This document shows positions 1-5,391 of a DNA stretch of 5,391 bases, in pieces. Position 1 is the first letter of the stretch; each line of letters starts with the position of its first letter. The stretch is from Elioraea sp051860475 (lineage in GTDB: Bacteria > Pseudomonadota > Alphaproteobacteria > Acetobacterales > Acetobacteraceae), in assembly GCF_051860475.1 (NCBI RefSeq), contig NZ_JBHYDW010000209.1, positions 1-5,391 on the forward strand. Reading direction: 5' to 3'. The position numbers and the translations under genes are program-made. The notes below the pieces were generated by a model. The model was not told where the DNA came from. It saw nothing but the letters and a program-made list of their open reading frames with translations, and made no database searches.

Positions 1-179
1 GCCTCCGCGAATCGTCTGCTGACGCAGCGAATCACAGCCGATTCAAACGACTCAACTTCTTCCCGGATGGGCTCTTATGGTCCCAGGATTGGGAAACTGA
101 AAGAAACACTGCATTAAGCCCCCTGCGCTGTCCACGAGTTCCCCGTTGAACCGCGCCCCGTCCTGGGGCACAACAGCGC
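1..179. other. Intergenic region with no supported gene
   Basis: I find no gene here that I can support. The first 120 bases contain 63 G or C, far below the coding regions that follow. Two + strand frames are open from the window edge: one ends at TAA 115-117 (38 codons) and one at TGA 147-149 (48 codons). Either could be the tail of an upstream gene, but neither shows the G/C-rich third positions of the other genes (about half in both) and I recognise neither. Small inverted repeats are present: CTGC 16-19 with GCAG 24-27, GAATCG 9-14 with CGATTC 39-44, TCCCA 81-85 with TGGGA 90-94, and GCCCC 155-159 with GGGGC 165-169. None is followed by a T tract, so I call no terminator. Confidence 0.6.
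146..174 (+). promoter_or_regulatory. Possible sigma-70-type promoter for the gcv leader
   Basis: TTGAAC at 146-151 and CACAAC at 169-174 are separated by 17 bases, which would start transcription near 180-182, just before the riboswitch. The -35 matches four of six consensus bases and the -10 only three, so this is weak and rests mainly on position. A competing pair, TTGGGA 89-94 and CATTAA 112-117, also 17 bases apart, scores about the same and would give a longer leader. The spacer of the first candidate contains the inverted repeat GCCCC/GGGGC (155-159 and 165-169). Confidence 0.3.
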
Positions 180-195
180 GGTCCAGACCACCCCA

Positions 196-271
196 GCGGA
201 AGAGTGCGCGGCCCGGCCGCGCCGCCGAAGGCGCAACCGGCCCCCGGAAACGCTCAGGCACCAGGGACCGC
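196..271 (+). promoter_or_regulatory. Glycine riboswitch, aptamer 1
   Basis: This is the first of two tandem glycine-binding RNA domains in the gcvT leader. The conserved core GCCGAAGGCGCAA lies around 224-236, and the conserved 3' strand (AAACGCTCAGGCA, 248-260) follows. The helices can be drawn directly: P1 GCGG 196-199 with CCGC 268-271; P2 GCGCGGC 206-212 with GCCGCGC 216-222; P3a GCG 231-233 with CGC 251-253; P3b CCGG 237-240 with CCGG 244-247. Its P1 is short (4 pairs), which is common when the two aptamers dock cooperatively. Placement directly before gcvT matches the usual genetic context of this riboswitch class. Exact outer boundaries are uncertain by several bases. Confidence 0.9.
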
Positions 272-284
272 CCGGGGGAACGGA

Positions 285-371
285 CCTCTGGAAAGCCGGG
301 CGCCACGAGGCGTTCGCACCGACGGAGTAAGCGGGGAACCCCCGCGAATCTCTCAGGTCACCGGACAGAGG
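285..371 (+). promoter_or_regulatory. Glycine riboswitch, aptamer 2
   Basis: This is the second aptamer, lying 13 bases after the first. The conserved segments CACCGACGGAGTAAGC (318-333), GAATCTCTCAGGTCA (346-360) and GGACAGAGG (363-371) are all recognisable. P1 is a perfect 6-pair helix, CCTCTG 285-290 with CAGAGG 366-371. P2 is CGCC 301-304 with GGCG 309-312, and P3b is GCGGGG 331-336 with CCCCGC 340-345. In this family glycine binds in the P1-P2-P3 junction. Because this aptamer is the gene-proximal one, its P1 strand and the bases just before it (361-371) are the natural link to the expression platform. Confidence 0.93.
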
Positions 372-418
372 GGGGCCAGGACCTGCCGGCAGAGTGCCGG
401 CGGGATGGCCGTCCGGAG
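361..418 (+). promoter_or_regulatory. Predicted riboswitch expression platform controlling gcvT translation
   Basis: Two mutually exclusive folds can be drawn. With glycine bound, bases 361-371 belong to aptamer 2 and its P1. Without it, CCGGAC 361-366 can pair perfectly with GTCCGG 411-416, covering the first two bases of the gcvT Shine-Dalgarno GGAG (415-418). The same stem continues inward with GGCC 374-377 against GGCC 407-410, and then a strong 9-pair hairpin, 382-390 with 396-404 (one G-U pair, loop 391-395). No T tract follows the hairpin, so an intrinsic terminator is unlikely. The architecture suggests a translational ON switch, consistent with glycine riboswitches usually activating gcv expression. 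The pairing is seen in the sequence; the mechanism is inferred. Confidence 0.6.
415..418 (+). promoter_or_regulatory. Ribosome binding site of gcvT
   Basis: GGAG lies 5 bases before the GTG at 424. It decides the start: the upstream in-frame GTG at 394 has no comparable site and sits at the edge of the 382-404 hairpin. Confidence 0.7.
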
Positions 419-423
419 TCCGC

Positions 424-1518
424 GTGACCGATCTCAAGACCACACCGCTTGACGCCCTGCACCGCCGGCTCGGCGCGCGCATGGTGCCCTTCGCCGGCTA
501 CGCCATGCCGGTGCAGTACGCCGGGATCATGGCCGAGCACGCGCAGTGCCGCAGCAAGGCCGCGCTGTTCGACGTCTCGCACATGGGCCAGGGCGTGCTG
601 GAGGGGGAGGGCGCGGCCGCGGCGCTGGAGCGCCTGACGCCGGCCGACGTGGTCGGGCTGAAGCCCGGGCGCCAGCGCTACGCGCTGCTCACCGACGGGG
701 ACGGCGGCATCCTGGACGACTTCATGGTCGCCAACATGGGGGATCGGCTGTTCCTGGTGGTCAACGCGGCCTGCAAGGACGAGGACTTCGCCCATATCGG
801 CGCGCACCTCCCCTCGGGCGTGACGCTCTCGGTCTGGACCGACCGTGCGCTGATCGCGCTGCAGGGTCCGGCGGCGGAATCGGTGATGGCCCGCCTCGGA
901 CCCGCCGCGGTGCTGCTGCCATTCATGGGGGTTGCCGAAGTCGCGATCGCCGGCATTCGGTGCCTGGTCTCCCGCTCCGGCTACACCGGCGAGGACGGGT
1001 TCGAGATCAGCGCCCCGGCGGCCGAGGCCGCGCGGCTGGCCGACACGCTGCTCGCCGATCCGGATGTCGCGCCGGCCGGGCTGGGTGCGCGCGACTCGCT
1101 TCGCCTCGAGGCCGGACTGTGCCTCTACGGCAACGACATCGACCGCACGACCAGCCCGGTCGAGGCGGCGCTGACCTGGACCATCGGCAAGCGCCGGCGC
1201 AGCGAGTGGAATTTCCCCGGTGCGGAGCGGATCCGCCACGAACTCGAGAACGGCACGTCGCGGCTGCGCGTCGGCATCCTGCCCGAGGGCCGGGCGCCGG
1301 CGCGCGCCCACACCGTCATCCATGCCGCCGACGGAACGCCGATCGGCGAGATCACCTCGGGCGGGTTCGGCCCGACGCTCAGTGCTCCGGTGGCGATGGG
1401 CTATGTCCGCCGCGACCTCGCCGCCGACGGCACGGCGATCGAGCTCTCGGTGCGCGGGAAGATGCTGCCCGCGCGCGTTGCCCCGACGCCGTTCGTTCCA
1501 CACCGCTACAAGCGCTGA
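424..1518 (+). CDS. gcvT: Glycine cleavage system T protein (aminomethyltransferase)
   Basis: This cytoplasmic enzyme transfers the one-carbon unit from aminomethyl-lipoyl H protein to tetrahydrofolate, giving 5,10-methylene-tetrahydrofolate and ammonia. The product is 364 residues, the usual family length. The N-terminus has the family pattern KTTPLDALHRRLGARMVPFAG (4-24), followed by MPVQY (28-32) and FDVSHMG (49-55). GGILDD at 94-99 contains the aspartate that family knowledge identifies as catalytic. GYTGEDGFEI (186-195), GLGARDSLRLEAGLCLYGND (219-238) and TSGGFGPTLS (311-320) are the other folate-domain and barrel-domain signatures. I chose GTG 424 because of the GGAG 5 bases upstream and because the protein then begins where T proteins normally do; GTG 394 would add ten unsupported residues. 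The gene is first in the operon, directly behind the glycine riboswitch. All expected motifs are intact. Confidence 0.96.
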   Translation: MTDLKTTPLDALHRRLGARMVPFAGYAMPVQYAGIMAEHAQCRSKAALFDVSHMGQGVLEGEGAAAALERLTPADVVGLKPGRQRYALLTDGDGGILDDFMVANMGDRLFLVVNAACKDEDFAHIGAHLPSGVTLSVWTDRALIALQGPAAESVMARLGPAAVLLPFMGVAEVAIAGIRCLVSRSGYTGEDGFEISAPAAEAARLADTLLADPDVAPAGLGARDSLRLEAGLCLYGNDIDRTTSPVEAALTWTIGKRRRSEWNFPGAERIRHELENGTSRLRVGILPEGRAPARAHTVIHAADGTPIGEITSGGFGPTLSAPVAMGYVRRDLAADGTAIELSVRGKMLPARVAPTPFVPHRYKR

Positions 1519-1532
1519 CAGGGAAGCCCAGG

Positions 1533-1907
1533 ATGAGCGAGCTGAAGTTCACCAAGGACCACGAATGGGTGCGGCTCGATGGCGACGTCGCCACCGTCGG
1601 CATCACCGATCATGCGCAGACCGCGCTCGGCGACGTGGTGTTCGTGGAGCTGCCCGAGGTCGGTCGCGAGGTCGCCGCCGGCGAGGCCTGCGCGGTGGTC
1701 GAGAGCGTGAAGGCCGCCTCGGACATCTATGCCCCTCTCGCGGGGAGGATCGTCGAGGTGAATGGCGGGCTGACCGACAATCCGGGCCTGGTGAATGCAT
1801 CGGCGTTCGATCAGGGCTGGTTCTTCAGGATCGAGCCCGCGGACGCGAGCGCGGTCGACGCGCTGATGGATGAGACCGCCTATGCCGCCTTCCTGGAGAC
1901 ACTCTGA
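1533..1907 (+). CDS. gcvH: Glycine cleavage system H protein (lipoyl carrier)
   Basis: This small shuttle protein carries the aminomethyl intermediate on a lipoyl-lysine arm from GcvP to GcvT and presents the reduced arm to the L protein for reoxidation. The 124-residue length is typical. The opening KFTKDHEWVR (5-14), the segment GITDHAQTALGDVVFVELP (23-41) and the lipoylation motif ESVKAASDIYAP (57-68), with lysine 60 as the expected modified residue, are all canonical. The C-terminal part has NPGLVNASAFDQGWFF (83-98), also typical. The ATG at 1533 is preceded by AGGGA (1520-1524), 8 bases upstream, and lies 14 bases after gcvT. The stop codon shares one base with the gcvP start (TGATG), so translation of the two is probably coupled. 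Confidence 0.97.
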   Translation: MSELKFTKDHEWVRLDGDVATVGITDHAQTALGDVVFVELPEVGREVAAGEACAVVESVKAASDIYAPLAGRIVEVNGGLTDNPGLVNASAFDQGWFFRIEPADASAVDALMDETAYAAFLETL

Positions 1908-4819
1908 TGGCCCCGCTCGCTGAGCTCGCCGCGCTCGCGCGGCATGACGGGTTCGTCGCGCGCCATATCGGGCCCGACGCCGCCGAGCGGCAGGCGATGC
2001 TGGCAGCGATCGGACTGGACAGCCTCGACGCGCTGACCGACAGGGCGGTGCCGGCGGGCATCCGCATCGCCGCCTCCGCGGGCCTGCCGGAGGCAAAGGA
2101 TGAGGCAGCGGTGCTGGCCGAACTCGCCGGGCTCGCAGCGAAGAACCGCGCCGACATCAAGAGCCTGATCGGCACCGGCTATCACGGCACGCACACCCCG
2201 CCGGTGATCCTGCGCAACGTGCTGGAGAACCCTGGCTGGTACACGGCCTATACGCCGTATCAGGCCGAGATCGCGCAGGGGCGGCTCGAGGCGCTGCTCA
2301 ACTTCCAGACCATGATCATCGAGCTCACCGGGCTCGACATCGCCAACGCCTCGCTGCTCGACGAGGGCACGGCGGCGGCCGAGGCGATGGCGCTGGCACT
2401 CGCGGTGAACAAGGCGCAGCGCAACGCGCCACAGTCGCGCGTGCTGGCGATCGCATCGGACGTGCACCCGCAGACCCGCGCGGTGGTGGCCACTCGGGCG
2501 AAGCCGCTCGGCGTCGAGGTGGTGGCGGTCGCGGCGGACGATCCGGCGGCGATCGAGGCGGCCAAGCCCTTCGCCGTGCTGTTCCAGTATCCCGGCACAA
2601 CCGGGGAAGTGCGCGACCTGCGCGCCGAGATCTCGGCCGCGCATCGCGCCGGCGCGCTCGCGCTGGTGGCGGCGGACCTGCTCTCGCTCTGCCTGTTGAC
2701 CCCGCCGGGCGAGATGGGGGCCGACATCGTCGTCGGCTCGGCGCAGCGCCTCGGCGTGCCGTTCGGCTATGGTGGCCCGCATGCGGCGTTCTTCGCCACC
2801 TCCGACGCCTACAAGCGGCTGATGCCCGGCCGGCTCGTCGGCGTCAGCCAGGACGCCGCCGGCCGGCCGGCGCTCCGCCTCGCGCTTCAGACGCGCGAGC
2901 AGCACATCCGCCGCGAGAAGGCGACGTCGAACATCTGCACCGCGCAGGTGCTGCTCGCGGTGATGGCGTCGATGTATGCCGTCTGGCACGGCCCGGAGGG
3001 GCTCACGCGGATCGCCAGGCGCTGCAGTTTGCTTGCACGGCTCCTCGCCGATGCGGCGAAGCGGGCAGGCTTCGCGCTGCGCCACGAGACGTTCTTCGAC
3101 ACGATCGCGATCGAGGCGGGCGACAAGACGGACGCGCTGATGGCGGCGGCCCTTGCGCGCGGCTTCAACCTGCGGCGGATCGACGCGACCGGCGTCGGCA
3201 TCGCGCTCGACGAGACCGTGACGCAAGCCGAGCTCGGCGCGCTGGTCGCGGCGCTGGGCGAAGTGTCCGGCAAGGCGGTGGCGCTGGACGCGCTCGCCGC
3301 ACCGGAGAGCATCCCGACGGCGCTCGCGCGCACCTCGCCGTTCCTGCGCCAGCCGGTGTTCAACACCCACCACGCCGAGCACGAGATGCTGCGCTACCTC
3401 AAGCGCCTCGAGGACAAGGACGTCGCGCTGAACCGCTCGATGATCCCGCTCGGCTCCTGCACCATGAAGCTGAACGCCACGGCCGAGATGATCCCGATCA
3501 CCTGGCCGGGCTTCGCCAACATCCATCCCTTCGCGCCGGTCGACCAGGCTCAGGGCTACCGGGAACTGACCGCGCGGCTGGAGCAGTGGCTTTGCGCCGC
3601 CACGGGGTTCGCGGCGGTCAGCCTCCAGCCGAACGCCGGCAGCGCGGGCGAGTACGCCGGCCTGCTGGCGATCCGGTCCTGGCACGAGAGCCGTGGCGAG
3701 GCCCATCGCGACATCTGCCTGATCCCGACCTCTGCGCACGGCACCAATCCGGCCTCGGCGGTGATGGCGGGGATGCGCGTCGTGCCGGTGGGCTGCGACC
3801 GCGACGGCAACATCGACATCGCCGACCTGAAGGCGAAGGCCGCGCAGCACGCCGACAGGCTCGCCGCGCTGATGGTGACCTACCCCTCGACGCACGGTGT
3901 GTTCGAGGAGCTGATCCGGGAGATCTGCGAGACCATCCACGCGCATGGCGGACAGGTCTACATGGACGGCGCCAACATGAACGCGCAGGTGGGGCTCACC
4001 AGCCCCGCGGCGATCGGCGCGGATGTGTGCCACCTGAACCTGCACAAGACCTTCTGCATCCCGCATGGCGGCGGCGGCCCCGGCGTCGGTCCGATCGGAG
4101 TCGCGGCCCATCTCGCGCCGTTCCTGCCGAGTCATCCGTTCGCGGACGCGGCCGGGCCCGCAACCGGTCCCGGACCCGTCGCGAGCGCGCCGTGGGGCAG
4201 CGCGGGCATCCTGCCGATCCCCTACGCCTACATCGCGATGATGGGCGGCGCGGGCCTGACGCAGGCGACGCAGGTGGCGATCCTGAACGCGAACTACGTC
4301 GCCGAGCGCCTGAAGGCGCACTACCCGGTCCTCTATGTCGGCGCGAACGGGCTGGTCGCGCATGAGTGCATCATCGACTGTCGCGGCTTCCAGGCCACGG
4401 CCGGCGTGATGGTCGAGGACATCGCCAAGCGGCTGCAGGACTACGGCTACCACGCGCCGACCATGTCCTGGCCGGTGGCGGGCACGCTGATGATCGAGCC
4501 GACCGAGAGCGAGTCGAAGGCCGAGCTCGACCGGTTCTGCGCGGCGATGATCGCGATCCGCGAGGAGATCCGCGCGGTCGAGTCCGGGCGCTGGCCGAAG
4601 GACGACAACCCGCTGAAGAATGCGCCGCACACGGCGGACGAGATCGCGGCCGATGCCTGGACGCATCCCTATTCACGGCGCGAGGCGGCGACGCCGCTGC
4701 CATGGGTTGCGTCGGGCAAGTACTGGCCGCCGGTGAAGCGCGTCGACAACGTCTACGGCGACCGCAACCTCGTCTGCACCTGCGAGTCGATCGAGTCCTA
4801 CGCCCAGGCCGCGGAATGA
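1907..4819 (+). CDS. gcvP: Glycine dehydrogenase (decarboxylating), P protein, single-chain form
   Basis: This pyridoxal-phosphate enzyme decarboxylates glycine and loads the remaining aminomethyl group onto lipoyl-GcvH. At 970 residues it is the fused form, with both homologous halves in one chain rather than separate GcvPA and GcvPB subunits. The first half shows RHIGP near residue 19, LLDEGTAAAEAM (150-161), QRLGVPFGYGGPH (280-292) and TSNICTAQ (340-347). The second, catalytic half shows SMIPLGSCTMKLNA (511-524), AHGTNPASA (610-618), YPSTHGVFEE (659-668), MDGANMNAQVG (686-696) and HLNLHKTFCIPHGGGGPGVG (709-728). Lysine 714 is the expected Schiff-base residue, and aspartate 687 of DGAN is the likely partner of the cofactor ring nitrogen. 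GGAG at 1895-1898, inside the end of gcvH, is 8 bases before the ATG. The gene overlaps gcvH by one base and the next gene by four. No frameshift or missing motif is seen. Confidence 0.97.
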   Translation: MAPLAELAALARHDGFVARHIGPDAAERQAMLAAIGLDSLDALTDRAVPAGIRIAASAGLPEAKDEAAVLAELAGLAAKNRADIKSLIGTGYHGTHTPPVILRNVLENPGWYTAYTPYQAEIAQGRLEALLNFQTMIIELTGLDIANASLLDEGTAAAEAMALALAVNKAQRNAPQSRVLAIASDVHPQTRAVVATRAKPLGVEVVAVAADDPAAIEAAKPFAVLFQYPGTTGEVRDLRAEISAAHRAGALALVAADLLSLCLLTPPGEMGADIVVGSAQRLGVPFGYGGPHAAFFATSDAYKRLMPGRLVGVSQDAAGRPALRLALQTREQHIRREKATSNICTAQVLLAVMASMYAVWHGPEGLTRIARRCSLLARLLADAAKRAGFALRHETFFDTIAIEAGDKTDALMAAALARGFNLRRIDATGVGIALDETVTQAELGALVAALGEVSGKAVALDALAAPESIPTALARTSPFLRQPVFNTHHAEHEMLRYLKRLEDKDVALNRSMIPLGSCTMKLNATAEMIPITWPGFANIHPFAPVDQAQGYRELTARLEQWLCAATGFAAVSLQPNAGSAGEYAGLLAIRSWHESRGEAHRDICLIPTSAHGTNPASAVMAGMRVVPVGCDRDGNIDIADLKAKAAQHADRLAALMVTYPSTHGVFEELIREICETIHAHGGQVYMDGANMNAQVGLTSPAAIGADVCHLNLHKTFCIPHGGGGPGVGPIGVAAHLAPFLPSHPFADAAGPATGPGPVASAPWGSAGILPIPYAYIAMMGGAGLTQATQVAILNANYVAERLKAHYPVLYVGANGLVAHECIIDCRGFQATAGVMVEDIAKRLQDYGYHAPTMSWPVAGTLMIEPTESESKAELDRFCAAMIAIREEIRAVESGRWPKDDNPLKNAPHTADEIAADAWTHPYSRREAATPLPWVASGKYWPPVKRVDNVYGDRNLVCTCESIESYAQAAE

Positions 4820-5265
4820 ACGTGATCCGTATCGTCCCGGCCGCTGCCGAGCACCGCGCCGACTGGGACCGCCTCTATGCCGGCTACGCGGCGTTCTACA
4901 AGGTCGAGCAGACGTCGGCGATGCGCGATACGGTCTGGTCCTGGCTGATGGACCCGGCGCATGAGGTGAAGGGGCTCGTGGCGCTGGACGATGCGGGCCG
5001 CGCGGTCGGACTCGCGCACTACCGGCCCTATGCGCGGCCGCTGCGCGGCGGCTATGGCGGGTTCCTCGACGATCTGTTCGTCGATCCGGCGATGCGCGGG
5101 CGGCGGATCGCGGACGCGCTGATCGAGGCGGTGGCCGCGATCGGCCGCGAGCGCGGCTGGGGCCTGATCCGCTGGATCACCGCCGACGACAACTACCGCG
5201 GCCGCGGCGTGTACGACCGGCTGGCCACGCGGACCATGTGGATCACCTACGACAAGCCCCTGTAG
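4816..5265 (+). CDS. GNAT family N-acetyltransferase
   Basis: The product is a predicted cytoplasmic acetyl-CoA-dependent N-acetyltransferase of 149 residues, the usual length of a single GNAT domain. The substrate is not known. The fold runs in order: N-terminal strand and helix with DWDRLYAGYAAFYKVE (16-31), beta strands GLVALDDAGRAVGLAHYR (53-70), LDDLFVDPAMRGRRIADALI (84-103) covering strand 4 and the acetyl-CoA loop, and a C-terminal part with WITADDN (120-126) and YDRLATRTMWITYDKPL (133-149). The pattern resembles the HPA2-like branch of the family. In the loop, the second glycine of the usual RGxG is arginine 97. The ATG overlaps the gcvP stop as ATGA, so I start it there. This implies coupled translation and control by the glycine riboswitch, though a role in glycine metabolism is only a guess from position. 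Confidence 0.88.
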   Translation: MNVIRIVPAAAEHRADWDRLYAGYAAFYKVEQTSAMRDTVWSWLMDPAHEVKGLVALDDAGRAVGLAHYRPYARPLRGGYGGFLDDLFVDPAMRGRRIADALIEAVAAIGRERGWGLIRWITADDNYRGRGVYDRLATRTMWITYDKPL

Positions 5266-5271
5266 GGTCTC

Positions 5272-5391
5272 GTGCTTCACACTGCATCGGCGTGGCAGAT
5301 GCGCGCCTGGGTTTCGGCGGGGGCCGATCCGGAACGATCCGGCCTGCTGCCGGGGCACCCATGGCTGATCCACCAGTTCGCGCCGCTCGAC
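5272..5391 (+). CDS. Unrecognised protein, N-terminal fragment cut by the window edge
   Basis: An open frame begins at GTG 5272, six bases after the GNAT stop, and stays open for 40 codons to the window end. The visible start reads MLHTASAWQMRAWVSAGADP and continues with a segment containing GLLPGHPWLIHQFAPLD (24-40). The codons have the strong G/C third-position bias of the genes before it, which supports real coding. AGGG at 5264-5267 lies 4 bases upstream of the GTG, a rather short spacing. An in-frame ATG at 5299 is an alternative start. I do not recognise the family. No terminator separates it from the GNAT gene, so it may be the fifth gene of the operon. The frame is the same as that of the GNAT gene beyond its TAG stop. 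Confidence 0.5.
   Translation, partial: MLHTASAWQMRAWVSAGADPERSGLLPGHPWLIHQFAPLD

Noticed and set aside
1..75. GATTCAAAC near 40-48 resembling a tRNA T-loop
   Set aside because: The flanking bases do not form a 5-pair T stem, no acceptor stem or anticodon arm can be drawn, and no CCA end follows.
52..306. An 84-codon - strand frame across the leader
   Set aside because: It overlaps both the conserved riboswitch aptamer 1 and part of aptamer 2, whose base pairing explains the sequence, and has no family resemblance I recognise.
382..404. Strong hairpin considered as an intrinsic terminator
   Set aside because: No run of T follows the stem; the downstream bases are GC-rich and lead straight into the gcvT ribosome site. 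A structural role in the expression platform fits better.
146..427. Short + strand frames (93 and 82 codons) within the leader
   Set aside because: They lie inside the riboswitch, lack ribosome sites, and translate to arginine-rich low-complexity sequence.
358..1503. A 381-codon open frame on the - strand opposite gcvT
   Set aside because: Same composition effect; it covers the riboswitch platform and gcvT, and the translation is arginine- and histidine-rich without any recognisable motif.
1880..4666. A 928-codon open frame on the - strand opposite gcvP
   Set aside because: It is a mirror of the strongly G/C-biased third positions of gcvP, is rich in arginine and low-complexity stretches, and has no recognisable domain. 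gcvP on the + strand is fully conserved in motif.
5325..5342. CGATCCGG repeated twice, 10 bases apart
   Set aside because: It lies within the coding frame at the right edge and the copies are in different codon phases; two copies of 8 GC-rich bases are weak evidence of a functional repeat.

Overview
The window holds a glycine-responsive glycine cleavage operon from a high-GC proteobacterium. The genes have strongly G/C-ending codons. The single-chain GcvP, the gcvT-gcvH-gcvP order and the protein sequence style fit Alphaproteobacteria, possibly Rhodospirillales/Acetobacteraceae. That placement is an impression, not a search result.

Layout, all on the + strand: (1) positions 1 to about 180 carry no gene I can support. 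The first 120 bases are clearly less GC-rich (63 of 120 bases) than the rest. (2) Positions about 180-371 form a tandem glycine riboswitch, two aptamers with recognisable conserved cores and complete P1, P2 and P3 helices. (3) Positions 361-418 look like an expression platform in which conserved bases of aptamer 2 can alternatively pair over the gcvT Shine-Dalgarno. (4) gcvT (424-1518), gcvH (1533-1907) and gcvP (1907-4819) encode the T, H and P proteins. (5) A 149-residue GNAT acetyltransferase (4816-5265) overlaps the end of gcvP by ATGA. (6) An unrecognised reading frame starts 6 bases later (GTG 5272) and runs off the right edge.

How they work together: GcvP decarboxylates glycine and passes the aminomethyl group to the lipoyl arm of GcvH. 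GcvT then transfers the one-carbon unit to tetrahydrofolate and releases ammonia. The fourth component, dihydrolipoamide dehydrogenase (L protein), is not in the window and is usually supplied from elsewhere in the genome. The riboswitch would switch the operon on when glycine is abundant. Gene spacing (14-base gap, 1-base overlap, 4-base overlap, 6-base gap) suggests one translationally coupled transcript that also carries the GNAT and the right-edge frame.

I see no mobile element, CRISPR array, tRNA or rRNA, and no evidence for an undescribed multi-gene system. The points worth a second look are the predicted riboswitch mechanism, the coupled GNAT with an altered acetyl-CoA loop, and the unassigned left and right edges.
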